A stretch of DNA of 64,000 bases from Streptomyces sp. BA2 (GCF_009769735.1 NZ_WSRO01000002.1:6336001-6400000), one strand, 5' to 3'; positions 33,542 through 42,957 are shown, numbered from the stretch's first letter. The notes: generated from the letters alone by a model not told the origin. Numbers and translations: made by a program.

Positions 33542-34264
33542 TCACCCCCCTGCCCCCGTCCCCCGCACCTGCGCCCAGAAGTGCTCAAGAATCTTGTCCA
33601 GGTAGTCCTGCCCGGCGCTCCCCGAGGCATCGGCTCCGGCGCCGCCGCCCCAGCTGAGCGTCCGGACCATGCGGGACTGGTAGTCGGCGTGCAGCTGCTG
33701 AAGGACGTCTTCGAGATGCCGCTTCCGTACGGGCAGCATCTTGCTGACGGGCCGCACGTACCCCTGCCAGCGGGTGGTGACGGCGCGGCGCAGCAGATCG
33801 GCGAGGTCGTCGGCGCGCCCGGTGACGTTGATGAAGTCGGGCAGCGGGAGTTGCAGCACCTCGGCGAGGGCGGCGGACTGCCGCTCGTTGCCGCGCCAGG
33901 TGTTGGTCTCCTCCATGTGCAGATAGGCCTGGATCTCGACGCCGGCCCCCCGCGCCACGTCCTCGGGGGCGAGCCCGCGCGCGAGCCGGTGCTCGCGCAG
34001 GGTGGTGGCGGCGCCCATGAGCTCCCCAGGCGAGCACCACAACGTCCCCGCGAGGGCGGTGAGCTCGGCGGAGGTGGGCGCGGCGAGCCCGCGCTCCCAG
34101 GCGGCGATGGTCTCCGGGGTGATGTAGGTGAGCCCGTAACTCGCCCGCATCCCGTAGGCGACATGCCCATGAGCCATCCCCAGAGCCTCACGGAGGCGCC
34201 GGGCGGCGGGGAAGTTGAACGGGGGCGTCGGCTGGTGCGGCTGCTGGCTCGGTTGCACGGGCAC
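33542..34264 (-). CDS. XRE-type helix-turn-helix regulator
   Basis: DNA-binding protein of about 240 residues. A Gln/Pro-rich start (VPVQPSQQPHQPTPPFNFP) leads to two HTH-like segments: ARRLREALGMAHGHVAYGMRASYGLTYITPETIAAWERGLAAPTSAELTALAGTL, then a second LREHRLARGLAPEDVARGAGVEIQAYLHMEETNTW. The C-terminal part is helical. The GTG start is a judgement: the upstream frame is open but has unlikely content. It is the last of three same-strand genes after the Rhs toxin and immunity candidate. An inverted repeat before it may be its operator. It may belong to the core genome rather than the toxin cassette. Confidence 0.75.
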   Translation of the reverse strand: MPVQPSQQPHQPTPPFNFPAARRLREALGMAHGHVAYGMRASYGLTYITPETIAAWERGLAAPTSAELTALAGTLWCSPGELMGAATTLREHRLARGLAPEDVARGAGVEIQAYLHMEETNTWRGNERQSAALAEVLQLPLPDFINVTGRADDLADLLRRAVTTRWQGYVRPVSKMLPVRKRHLEDVLQQLHADYQSRMVRTLSWGGGAGADASGSAGQDYLDKILEHFWAQVRGTGAGG

Positions 34265-34300
34265 ACGGTATGGGTGCGAGGGGCTGGCGACTACGGTGCG

Positions 34301-34328
34301 TTCATACGAGGTTGCGGATTGGTACGAA
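34301..34328. promoter_or_regulatory. inverted repeat before the HTH gene
   Basis: TTCATACGA (34301-34309) and TGGTACGAA (34320-34328) form 9-base arms with seven matches around a 10-base centre. It fills the 65-base gap between the immunity candidate and the HTH gene. Autoregulation is possible but unproven. Confidence 0.35.
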
Positions 34329-34329
34329 G

Positions 34330-35001
34330 CTACGGGGTGCTGGGCGCACCCAGCAACTGCTCCAGCGCGTGCCCGTACTCCCGGAAGAGCACCCGGGCGT
34401 CGGGCCGCGCAGGCGAACTGGGGAGCAGCAGATCGGCGAGGAAGGTGACGCGCCACATCCGGAAGACGGCACTGGCGCCGCGCGCGGAGTCGGGGTCCTC
34501 ATCCATCGCCCCACCGGCCAGTCCGACGGCGATCCGCAAGGCTTCGGCGATCAGTGGAGCCCCTCGCGTGACGCCGGGCCCCCGGGCGATCGCGGCGTTG
34601 ACGAGGGCCTGGAGGAATCGCGTCAGCTGCAGATCCGCGCCCATGCGGCTCATTCGCCGCACCGCGTCGGGCTCTTCGAGCCTGGGAGATACTTCCTCGT
34701 AGACGGAGGACCACATCAGCATGGACGGGGCGCCCACAGGGTGCTCGCGCAGGTAGCCGAGACCGTCGAAGATCTCCATGGTCGCTTCCTCGAAGTCGCC
34801 GACCTCTTGGACCACCGCGAGAAGCCGCACCACGTCGTTCTGCCGCGCTGACCCGAAGGCGCTCACGGACGCGTCCTGCAGCGACCACGCCCCCGTCGCG
34901 GCGACCGCGCCGATCTCCACGATCCCGCCGAGCGGTGCGAAGGCTGCCCGACCAAGGACATCTTCCGGGGTGTTCCATTCCGGCATGCTCAAATAGTCCA
35001 T
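34330..35001 (-). CDS. probable immunity protein for the Rhs toxin
   Basis: Protein of 223 residues with no recognised motif. It is predicted cytoplasmic, without signal or membrane segment, and mostly alpha-helical (for example LLAVVQEVGDFEEATMEIFDGLGYLREHP and LTRFLQALVNAAIARG). It begins 5 bases after the stop of the Rhs/YD-repeat toxin on the same strand. In polymorphic toxin systems the gene immediately downstream of the toxin tail normally encodes its cognate immunity protein. The function is therefore inferred from position only. Base composition is somewhat less GC-rich than its neighbours, as is the toxin tail. Confidence 0.7.
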   Translation of the reverse strand: MDYLSMPEWNTPEDVLGRAAFAPLGGIVEIGAVAATGAWSLQDASVSAFGSARQNDVVRLLAVVQEVGDFEEATMEIFDGLGYLREHPVGAPSMLMWSSVYEEVSPRLEEPDAVRRMSRMGADLQLTRFLQALVNAAIARGPGVTRGAPLIAEALRIAVGLAGGAMDEDPDSARGASAVFRMWRVTFLADLLLPSSPARPDARVLFREYGHALEQLLGAPSTP

Positions 35002-35006
35002 ATCTC

Positions 35007-38000
35007 CTAGAAGTTCCCGGCTACGTTCTGCATGAATGCCTCGTTGAACGGCAGCACTCGTGGTGACCCGGCGTTCAGAATGTCGACGTCATCAGCCGTG
35101 TTCACGAAGTACTCCGGCTGGTTACCGGCAGGCCCTTCGTGCTGGCGCAGCCAACGCTGGGCGTCAGCCCGGGGGACTTCCGTACGCACGATGTGGCCGC
35201 CGGGCCCAGCGTACTGGTTGGCCGCCCGCATGAAATCGTCCGTCAGATAGACACCCGCGTCTGGTGTGTATTGCCGCACGTCCCGGACCGCCGTCGGCAG
35301 CGAGAAGGCATCGCCGTGCCAGTTCTGTGAGCCGTGGTAGAGGGTAACGGTGTCGTAGCCGGAGAGTCCGTAGGGGTCGATCTGCCGGAAGGGGTTGATG
35401 ACGTACCCGTAGGGATCGGGTGCCGGGTCCAGGCCCAGCGGGTCGAGCGTCGTGTAGCGGGCCGACTCTGGGTCGTAGTGACGCTGAAAGTTGTAGTGCA
35501 GCCCCGTTTCCGGGTCGTGGTACTGGCCGGGGAAGCGCAGGGGCGTGTACGCGGCGCTGCGCGTGGGCCAGGTGGTCAGGCCCCAGACGGTGCGCCGGGA
35601 ACGCCAGGCGACGTCACCGTCTTCCCCGATGAGTTCGGTGGGCGTGCCGACGAGGTCCGTGACGATGGCGAAGAACCGGGAATCGATGTTCTCCTGGGTG
35701 GCCTCATCGACGAGGCGCTCCGTCTGCGTGATAGCGCGCAGGCCGTCGTAATCCCAGGTGAGCGTCACGGCATGGGGCAAGTCCGGGGACCTGGTGGTCT
35801 GTTCGGCGAGTAGAGGACCGTCCCAGGTGAAGTCGGTCCGCTCCATTACCGTGGCACCGTCGGCCGCCATGCGCAGCTTGGCGGTCCGCCGTCCCAGCGG
35901 ATCGTACAGATATCGCCAGACGGTCCCGTCCGGCGTAGTCACGCACGTCAGTCGGTCCTCGCCGTCCCAGGCGTACCGCCAGATGTCTGGTTTCCGGGAG
36001 AGCCGCGTCTTCCGCCGTACGACGACACGGCCCGCCGCGTCGTACTCGTAGTGCACGGCCCCCGCGCGAGCCAGCTGGATTCCGTTGAACTCCCGGTCCC
36101 CCCGTGCCTCCTGTCCCGGATGCCGCTCGGGCCACTCGGCGGCCGTCAGTTGCCCGGCCTCGTCGTAGGCGTAGCGTTCAGTCCAGTCGTGCCCGCTGAC
36201 CCCGGTGATCCGTCCTGTCGGGTCGAGCCCCATGGTGATCTCGCCGAGCAGCGGGTCGTCGATTCTGGAGACGAAGCTGTCGGGACGGTAGTCGTAGGCC
36301 CGGCGCTGGACAGCCTCGCCCCCGGCCGTCGTCGTCTGCTCGATCGGGCGCCCTGCCGCGTCCCAGGTCTGCGTGAGCGCGAGGGAGCTGCCCACGAACC
36401 GCTCGATCTCTTGGCCGCCCGCGTCGTAGACGAAGGACAGCGCGTGCCCCGAAGTGTCCAGGTGGATCGCCCGCCCCACCGCGTCGTAGGCGTGGCGGGC
36501 CAGGGCGCCCGTCGGGGTGGTGCGCTGCACGCGTCGGCCCATGGCGTCGTAGGTGCAGGTCAGACTTCGCCCGTCCGTCCGTTCGGTGAGCACCCGGCCG
36601 CGCGGGTCGCGCTCCCAAGTCAGGGTGGCGTCCGGACCAGTGGCGCGCACCAGTCGGCCCGCGCGGTCGTACGTGAACGTCGTCTGCCGCCCGTCGACTT
36701 CCTTGGTGACGGGCCGCCCTACGGCGTCATAGGTGAAGTGGACTGTCTGTCCCTGCGGGTTCGTGCGCTCCAGGAGGCGCCCCACGGCATCGCGCGTATA
36801 GCAGGTGTGCCGACCGTCGAAGTCGGACTCGGCCACCAGGTGTCCTGCGGCGTCGTACGCGTAATTCCAGCTCAGGCCGTGGGGGTTGGTGACGTGTGTG
36901 AGCCTCAGTGAGGCGTCGTGGCCGAACTCGTGGCGGGCGCCGTCCGGGCCCGTGCGCGCGCGGACCAGGTCGAAATGGGTGTACTCGTACATGGTGGAGG
37001 CGCCGGCCGCGTTCGTGTGCTGGACGCAGTTGCCCTCGCCGTCGTACTCCCACGTCTCCTCGGCCCCGTCCGCCCTGAGCAGCCGAGCGATCCTGCCCTC
37101 AACGGTCCACCAAATTCGTGTAGTCGCACCGACCGGGTCGGTGACCTTGATGAGCCGTCCGAACGCGTCGTAGGAGCGAGTAGCCCGCTCGCCGAGCGCA
37201 CTGACGATCTCGACGGGCAGGCCCGCAGCGTTGCACCGCACTCGTGTGGAGGCGCCCAGTGGGTCAGTGACCGTCAGCGGTCGTCCCGCAGCGTCATAGG
37301 TGAACCGGGTCGTCACACCGTCCGGTCCGATGAGCGCGGTGCGGTTGCCTCGCTCGTCGTAGTTGTGTTCCCACACGGCGCCGTCTGTCGTCATCACCCG
37401 TAGGGGCAGGCCGAGTTCGTTGTACTCGGTGCTCGCCTCGGTGCCGTCGGGGCGGCTGACAGTGATGGGCTGGCCGTACGCGTTGTTGGTGAACTCCGTG
37501 GTGTACCCGAACGCGTCGGTCCACGACACGAGGTGGTGATGGACGTCGTATGCGCTCCGCGTAACCGAGCCGTTCGGGTCGATCTCCGCGATGACCTGGC
37601 ACTGCTCGTTGATGACGAAGCGGGACGACACCCCTTCGGCGGTGGTGAGGGTGGTGACTTGGCACTCGGGCCAGGCGGCGTCCGTCCCGTCGTAGTCGAG
37701 GGTGAGGGCGAGATGCCCGGCCTCTCCGCCCTCGGCGATACACCGGTCCTGATCGTCGTAGCTGTAGTTGTAGCGGCTGTGGTTGGAGTCCGTCCAGGAT
37801 GTGACCCTCAGCCGCTCGTCGTAGGCGAACTTCAGGGGGAGCCCGGAGGAGTTGATGGTCTGAGTGAGGTTGCCGTCGGTGTAGCCGTACTCCTTGATCG
37901 TGATGTCCGAGCCGTCCTCGGCACCTCCTGCCAGGCACAGTCTGGTGACTCGGTCCTCCTCAACACTGAACTTGAGGTGGTAGCCGCCAGAGTGGCGGAT

Positions 38001-39503
38001 CGCGAGCGGGGTGCCCTCCGCGTCGTAGTCGAAGTTGATCGTGTTGCCGTTGCGGTCGGATATGCGATCCAACAGCGCCAGGCCCTCGTCGGGGAGGCCG
38101 AAGTAGCGGCTCTGGCCTGTGAGGGGATCGTCGATGCGATAGCTGCCGTTGTCCAGACGGACCAGGGGCCAGTGGGGGCCGACCTCCGGCAGCGTGGCCG
38201 TCCCGGGCCCGTCGGCGTGGGGGTAGGCAAGGAGCAGACCGTCCTCGGTGACGAAGACGACTCCCTCTTCGTCGATTTCAAGGCGCTGGTCGACGGTGGA
38301 GGACCAAGTGGGACCGAACCACCAGCCAGTCCGGTAGTCCGAGGCGACACGACGGCTGAACACCAGTGGCAGTGTGCCGGGCAGGGTGATGTCGCTCTGC
38401 GGCAGGAACATCTGCCCAGTGGCAAGGTCGACAGGGTCGGTCAACTTCTTCCAGACCGCCTTGGCGCTGCGCCCGAACGCGTCCTTGCCCCGGCCGAGCA
38501 TGCTGCGTGCACTCTTCAGACCCTTGAGTCCGCCCTTGAGGCCCTTCATGCCCTTGGCGAGGCCGCGGAGGGAGGTCAGGCCCTTCATACCGGGTATGCA
38601 GTCGAGGGCGGCGAAGGCAACGTCGAGGAGCCCGGCTTCCCCGTTGGCGTATTTGTTGAGGGTGTCGGCGAGGACGACGAGGGCGGCGATGAGGACGATG
38701 GCGCCGAGGATCGGGCCGCCGATGATCATGGCGATGATGCCGAGTACGGCGACGACGACCTTGCAGACGGCGACGATGGTGTCCCAGTTGTCGGTGACCC
38801 AGTCACCGACCTCCTCCCACCACTTGCGGTTCTGGATGCCCGCGTCCGAGGCCTCTTCGAGCTTCTTCTTCGCCGTGCCCGCGGCGTCCTCGCGCATCTT
38901 GCGGGCATCCTCGGCCATCTTCTTCGCGGCATCTAGGTTGGACTTCGCGGAGGAGACATCCGACTTGGCGGCGGTCTGGGCCTTCTCGGCGGAGTTGGCG
39001 TTGCGCGTGGCGGCTTTGACCTTGTCCGGGTCGGGCTTGGGGACGTCCTTGCCGGAGTCTTTGTCGTCCTTGTACTTGTCGGCTTCCTTGCCCGCCTTGT
39101 CCATCCAGGAGTCGGCGGACGTCAACCGCGTCTGGGCGGCGGACAGGTCGCCTTGCGCTTCACGGCCCTTGACCAGGGCCTTGTCGGCGAGGGCCTGGGC
39201 GCGCTCCAGTTCCGGCCAGTACGTGGACAGCGCGTCGCCGGCCATCTCGTAGCTCTTCTTGAGCTTCTTCAGCTTGCCCGGCGCGTCCTCGAACTCCGCC
39301 GTGAACGACTCCGCCGTCTTGCCCGCCCAGGTCAGGATCGCGTCCTCGCCCGCCATCCCCTTGATGTCGCGCAGGACCTTGGAGACGTCATCGGCGAAAT
39401 CGTGCAGATTCTTGGCGAGGTTCCGCACCCGGTCCGGATCTCCCGGCGTCGGGTCCTTGTCCAGGTCCAGGACATGCCAATCCGCCGGCCGATTCCCCGC
39501 CAT
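35007..39503 (-). CDS. Rhs/YD-repeat polymorphic toxin with ADP-ribosyltransferase-like C-terminus
   Basis: Giant protein of 1498 residues. Residues 20-105 resemble a WXG100 helical hairpin (W59-A-G). A charged coiled coil reaches about 220, with a strongly hydrophobic segment at 243-280. A DUF6531-type entry (DPVDLATGQMFLPQSDITLP) starts near 356, then many YD repeats form the shell, closing with the Rhs signature ending DPYGL at 1376-1380. The last 118 residues are the variable tail: TLYHGS, DAGVYLTDDFMRAANQYA and QPEYFVN fit the H-Y-E triad of ADP-ribosyltransferase folds. No signal peptide is present; the WXG100-like start suggests type VII-linked export. An immunity candidate follows. 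Confidence 0.88.
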   Translation of the reverse strand: MAGNRPADWHVLDLDKDPTPGDPDRVRNLAKNLHDFADDVSKVLRDIKGMAGEDAILTWAGKTAESFTAEFEDAPGKLKKLKKSYEMAGDALSTYWPELERAQALADKALVKGREAQGDLSAAQTRLTSADSWMDKAGKEADKYKDDKDSGKDVPKPDPDKVKAATRNANSAEKAQTAAKSDVSSAKSNLDAAKKMAEDARKMREDAAGTAKKKLEEASDAGIQNRKWWEEVGDWVTDNWDTIVAVCKVVVAVLGIIAMIIGGPILGAIVLIAALVVLADTLNKYANGEAGLLDVAFAALDCIPGMKGLTSLRGLAKGMKGLKGGLKGLKSARSMLGRGKDAFGRSAKAVWKKLTDPVDLATGQMFLPQSDITLPGTLPLVFSRRVASDYRTGWWFGPTWSSTVDQRLEIDEEGVVFVTEDGLLLAYPHADGPGTATLPEVGPHWPLVRLDNGSYRIDDPLTGQSRYFGLPDEGLALLDRISDRNGNTINFDYDAEGTPLAIRHSGGYHLKFSVEEDRVTRLCLAGGAEDGSDITIKEYGYTDGNLTQTINSSGLPLKFAYDERLRVTSWTDSNHSRYNYSYDDQDRCIAEGGEAGHLALTLDYDGTDAAWPECQVTTLTTAEGVSSRFVINEQCQVIAEIDPNGSVTRSAYDVHHHLVSWTDAFGYTTEFTNNAYGQPITVSRPDGTEASTEYNELGLPLRVMTTDGAVWEHNYDERGNRTALIGPDGVTTRFTYDAAGRPLTVTDPLGASTRVRCNAAGLPVEIVSALGERATRSYDAFGRLIKVTDPVGATTRIWWTVEGRIARLLRADGAEETWEYDGEGNCVQHTNAAGASTMYEYTHFDLVRARTGPDGARHEFGHDASLRLTHVTNPHGLSWNYAYDAAGHLVAESDFDGRHTCYTRDAVGRLLERTNPQGQTVHFTYDAVGRPVTKEVDGRQTTFTYDRAGRLVRATGPDATLTWERDPRGRVLTERTDGRSLTCTYDAMGRRVQRTTPTGALARHAYDAVGRAIHLDTSGHALSFVYDAGGQEIERFVGSSLALTQTWDAAGRPIEQTTTAGGEAVQRRAYDYRPDSFVSRIDDPLLGEITMGLDPTGRITGVSGHDWTERYAYDEAGQLTAAEWPERHPGQEARGDREFNGIQLARAGAVHYEYDAAGRVVVRRKTRLSRKPDIWRYAWDGEDRLTCVTTPDGTVWRYLYDPLGRRTAKLRMAADGATVMERTDFTWDGPLLAEQTTRSPDLPHAVTLTWDYDGLRAITQTERLVDEATQENIDSRFFAIVTDLVGTPTELIGEDGDVAWRSRRTVWGLTTWPTRSAAYTPLRFPGQYHDPETGLHYNFQRHYDPESARYTTLDPLGLDPAPDPYGYVINPFRQIDPYGLSGYDTVTLYHGSQNWHGDAFSLPTAVRDVRQYTPDAGVYLTDDFMRAANQYAGPGGHIVRTEVPRADAQRWLRQHEGPAGNQPEYFVNTADDVDILNAGSPRVLPFNEAFMQNVAGNF

Positions 39504-39687
39504 CCCGCAACCCCCGTCACGTTCTCCACCCCAACTACCGTACGCAGATGCGAATTTACATGAGACGGAGCGCTTGCGTCATGCGCGGTCCTTCGTCTGG
39601 TTGCGCACCAGCAACGGTCTTTTCCGCTGCCCTGAGCCGCGATGAGTCGGGGGCCAGGTCGGATTACTCAGTGGTGTCGCGCCTCGG

Positions 39688-40150
39688 TTACCGGTTGATC
39701 GACTGGATCTCCTCGACCACCACGTCCTGGCCCGCGCCGAACTCCCCGTCAGGGAGCTTTTGAGGTTCGTTGACCCCCGTGCCGGGCCAGCGGATCTCTC
39801 ACGTGACCGTCGCCTTGAGCGGATACGAGCCGTCGCCGTCTTGATGACCTTGCTGTAGCCCTTGCTCTCATCACCGCAATAGGTGAGTGACGCGGCGGTT
39901 TTGGACTTCACGGTCACCTGGCGGTTGAAGTACTGCACGGTCCCTGTGACCGTCCAGCCCGCGTTTTGAACGCCTTCACCCAGCTCTGCGATGACGCCGC
40001 CGCCTCGCCCTCGGTGAAGAACTCCAGCGCCGGGAGTCGTGGATCGCCGGCCACGATCGCCGCGTTGAGCGCGCGGATGAAGTCCGAGTTGTCACGGAGG
40101 ATCGCGTCGCCCGCTGAAATCTGGCGATGAATAGGGCGTGAGCGGGGCAT
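39688..40150 (-). pseudogene. decayed gene with two frameshifts and a nonsense codon
   Basis: Reading leftwards, one protein is recoverable only by changing frame. Segment 1 (40150 to about 39967) reads ISAGDAILRDNSDFIRALNA ... QSWVKAFK. A one-base deletion in an A-run (T-run 39964-39967 on the plus strand) shifts to NAGWTVTGTVQYFNRQVTV ... CGDESKGYSKVIKT. A second one-base loss near 39835-39845 shifts to GDGSYPLKATVT, an in-frame TGA (39799-39801, probably from TGG), then EIRWPGTGVNEPQKLPDGEF and EEIQSINR before a TAA. The 5' end is unclear and the family is not recognised. It fills the 650-base gap between the Rhs toxin and HIT genes. Confidence 0.75.
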
Positions 40151-40154
40151 CCCG

Positions 40155-40691
40155 GTGAATCCGGGCGGTCCTTCAATTCCGGGGCTCCTGCAGCGGTTTG
40201 CGTTTCCACCATGCCCCCAGGCCCGCCTCGGGTCGTGTCGCCGTACGCGTAGCGGGCCCTGTTTCATCTGTGCGTTTCTTGCCGGGGAGCCCGGCTTCGC
40301 GCATCACACCGTGTACGAGGACGACGACCACGTCGCGTTTCTCGATCGGTATCCCACTCTTCCCGGCAAGGTTCTCGTCGCGCCGAAAGCCCACGTCGAG
40401 CACGTCATTCGTGATCTGGACGAGGCGGCGTACGTGCGGATCATGCTCGTCGTGCGGAAGGTCGCCCTCGCCCTCGAGAGGGTTCTCGACGCCGAGCGGA
40501 CCTATCTCTACTCCCTCGGAAGCCAGGAGGGGAACAGTCATCTCCACTGGCACATCGCTGCCCTGCCGCCTGGAGTCCCTTACGACGAACAGCAGTTCCA
40601 CGTCCTGATGGCCGAGAACGGTGTGCTGGACATTCCGCCGGAGGCGATGGCTGACCTCGGTGCGCGGCTTCGGGCCGCCGTCGAGTCCTAG
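40155..40691 (+). CDS. HIT-family nucleotide-binding protein
   Basis: Histidine-triad protein (nucleotidyl hydrolase/transferase superfamily). The HIT domain is complete: CFICAFLAGEPGFAHHTVYEDDDHVAFLDRYPTLPGKVLVAPKAHVEHV, and the active-site triad NSHLHWHIAALPPG (H-x-H-x-H). The upstream 40 residues (GGPSIPGLLQRFAFPPCPQ...) look non-native. The GTG at 40155 is the only normal start in frame, so the original 5' end may have been altered by the same decay that affects the adjacent pseudogene. The substrate is unknown. It is convergent with the kinase gene. Confidence 0.82.
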   Translation: MNPGGPSIPGLLQRFAFPPCPQARLGSCRRTRSGPCFICAFLAGEPGFAHHTVYEDDDHVAFLDRYPTLPGKVLVAPKAHVEHVIRDLDEAAYVRIMLVVRKVALALERVLDAERTYLYSLGSQEGNSHLHWHIAALPPGVPYDEQQFHVLMAENGVLDIPPEAMADLGARLRAAVES

Positions 40692-40698
40692 CGGCCCC

Positions 40699-42897
40699 CT
40701 ACCGCTTCGTCGGCCGGTACTTCTTGTCCGTCTTGCCGATTTCGGACCAGGTGTTGTTCTCCCGGCGGTCGAACCACACCGGGCGCTCCCGTGCCGAGCG
40801 GCGCTTCTCGAAGGAGACCTCGTCGAGAACGCCGTTCACCGAGACGTTCTGGATCTCGCGGTCCAGGGTGCGTCGGAGGGAGGTGGCCGAGCCCTCGGCG
40901 GGGAGTTTCTTGAGTGCCGTCGCCAGGGCCAGGGCGCCGTCGTACAGCTCCTGGTTCCCGCGTGCGGGGAGGTTGTCGTCGGGCTCGCCCGAGTAGTTGC
41001 GGGTGCGCAGGACTCCCTCGGGGACCGTCTTGTCCCACTTCTCGGCTGTGGCTCGTTCCTCCGAGTCCTCGCAGACGCTGTCGGGATCGCTCTGGGTGAG
41101 GATGGGGCCGGCGAAGCCATCGGCCCTGAGCTTCGTGGCCCAGACGGTGACGTCCGCCCCGGTGGGCACCACCACCGCGTCCGCCCGCGCCCCGGCCACC
41201 AGCGCCGGGATCTGTGACGTCTTCACCTCGTCAGGTCTGACGTCCAGCGCCTCGGCTGTCACGCCGGACCTGCGCAGCGCGGTGCCTATACCGTCCTCAC
41301 GGTCCGCCCAGGTCTTGTCCTCCGCCACCAGTGCCCGGCGTGCCTTCGTCCGCGTCAGGAGGTACTCCGCCATCGCCTCGCCCTGCCGCGCCTCGTCGGC
41401 CGGGATCGCGAACGCGCCCCCGGCATGGGCAACTTCGTGGCACGTGCTGATCTCCGGCAGGAATGCCTCGTCCGTGTCGTGCACCCAGGAGAAGTCGACT
41501 GTGTCACCGATGACGGTGAGCATCCTGGGGTGCTTGGCGAGCATTTCGCGGGACGTCGTGTCCGGGTTGGCGGACACGGGCACGATGCGGAAGCGGTTGG
41601 CACTCTTCGTGCCTAGCGTCTCGGTCAAGGCCGACTTGACTGTGCGCAGCTGCTGCGTCGTGAACTGCTTGTACTCCGACTTCTCGTACGCGTCGGTGGC
41701 TTCCCCCGCGCCTGCGTGGGTGTAGCTGTGGGCCACGCCGATCTCGTACACGGCCGGGGCGTTCCCGGCGCCCGACGCGGACGCGGACTCCGTGTCGGGC
41801 GCTGCCAGGGAGCGTATGCCCAGGCCCGTCGGGACGCTGACCGCCAGGACCAGGGCGGCCGGGACCAGAAGACGTCGTCCGCGCGCCCCTCGCCCCGGGG
41901 CCGTGGACTCCTTGCGGACCGCCGATGACTGGGTGCGCGGGCGGGCGGCCGGTCCCGCCTCGGCCGGGACGGCGTCGGCGATGGCGTCCTGTGCGCCCGG
42001 AGCGGGCGTCTTTGGCTTCGCCGAGGGGTCCTCTACATCCTGCTGCGGCGAATCCTCCGCCGCCAGAATCCGCTCTAGCGTCGCCCCGGCGTTCGCCGGA
42101 CGGTCCGCGGGGTCCTTGGCCAGGAGGTCCAGGACCAGGCGCTCCACCGGTCGCGTCACCTCGGCCCGTGCCCGCGAAGGCGGCAGCGGGGCGTCGTTGA
42201 CGTGGTTGTACATGACGCCGGCCGCGGTTCCGGTGAACGGCGGTCTGCCGACGAGGAGTTCGTAGAGCACGCAGCCGAGCGCGTACAGGTCGGTGCGTCC
42301 GTCGCCCGCCTCCTGGCGGAACCGCTCCGGCGCCAGATACGGCACGCTGCCGAACGGCAGCTGCCCGGTCCGCGTGAGGCGGGAGTCGCCCGCCGCGCGC
42401 TCCATGAACGTCGCGATGCCGAAGTCGACGACCTTGGCGGAGCCGTCCTGCGTGATCATGACGTTGCCGGGTTTGATGTCGCGGTGCACGACCCCCGCCG
42501 AGTGGGCGGTGTCCAGGGCGCGGCAGATGTCCGCCGCCCAGCGCAGCGCGTCCGCCACGGGTACGCGGACGCTTTCGCGCAGCACTTGGTCGAGCGAGCG
42601 CCCCTGCACCAGGGCCATCACGAGGTACGAGGTGCCGTCGTCCGTGCCGTGGTCGTGGACGGCCACGATGTACGGGCTGTCCAGCGAGGCCGCGGCGCGG
42701 GCCTCCTGCCGGAAGCGGGCCAGGAGCTCATCCTGGTCGTCCGCGTCCCTCGCACCCGCCAAGCCCGCCGGCACGAAGACCTTGACCGCCACCTTGCGGC
42801 CCAGGCTCTCGTCCCGCGCCCGCCACACCTCTCCCATGCCGCCCGCGCCGAGCCGCTCAAGCAGCTCGTACCGGCCGTTCAGCAAACGCCCCCGCAT
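40699..42897 (-). CDS. receptor-like Ser/Thr kinase with periplasmic-binding-type sensor domain
   Basis: Transmembrane Hanks-type kinase of 732 residues. The kinase domain (10-280) is intact: glycine loop G17-AGGMG, Lys39, HRD at 138-140 with Lys142 and Asn145, and DFG at 158-160. An acidic Pro/Ala linker leads to a single membrane helix (about 343-361). The roughly 365-residue outside part resembles a type 1 periplasmic-binding (Leu/Ile/Val or ANF receptor) domain: IGVAHSYTHAGAGEATDAYEKSEYKQF, MLTVIGDTVDFSWVHDTDEAFLPEIST, RQGEAMAEYLLTRTKARRALV and NQELYDGALALATALKKL. It probably phosphorylates proteins in response to an extracellular small ligand. Confidence 0.92.
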   Translation of the reverse strand: MRGRLLNGRYELLERLGAGGMGEVWRARDESLGRKVAVKVFVPAGLAGARDADDQDELLARFRQEARAAASLDSPYIVAVHDHGTDDGTSYLVMALVQGRSLDQVLRESVRVPVADALRWAADICRALDTAHSAGVVHRDIKPGNVMITQDGSAKVVDFGIATFMERAAGDSRLTRTGQLPFGSVPYLAPERFRQEAGDGRTDLYALGCVLYELLVGRPPFTGTAAGVMYNHVNDAPLPPSRARAEVTRPVERLVLDLLAKDPADRPANAGATLERILAAEDSPQQDVEDPSAKPKTPAPGAQDAIADAVPAEAGPAARPRTQSSAVRKESTAPGRGARGRRLLVPAALVLAVSVPTGLGIRSLAAPDTESASASGAGNAPAVYEIGVAHSYTHAGAGEATDAYEKSEYKQFTTQQLRTVKSALTETLGTKSANRFRIVPVSANPDTTSREMLAKHPRMLTVIGDTVDFSWVHDTDEAFLPEISTCHEVAHAGGAFAIPADEARQGEAMAEYLLTRTKARRALVAEDKTWADREDGIGTALRRSGVTAEALDVRPDEVKTSQIPALVAGARADAVVVPTGADVTVWATKLRADGFAGPILTQSDPDSVCEDSEERATAEKWDKTVPEGVLRTRNYSGEPDDNLPARGNQELYDGALALATALKKLPAEGSATSLRRTLDREIQNVSVNGVLDEVSFEKRRSARERPVWFDRRENNTWSEIGKTDKKYRPTKR

Positions 42898-42957
42898 GTG
42901 CCCTCCCTCAGACCCGGTGATCCTAGCCAGCGGGCCGGGCGGCCGGAGCGGGGCCGG

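Noticed and set aside
39579..39938. Intact gene of 119 codons on the minus strand
   Set aside because: Only its first part is meaningful; the C-terminal part is Arg/Ser-rich out-of-frame sequence, and a better reading is a pseudogene with two frameshifts.
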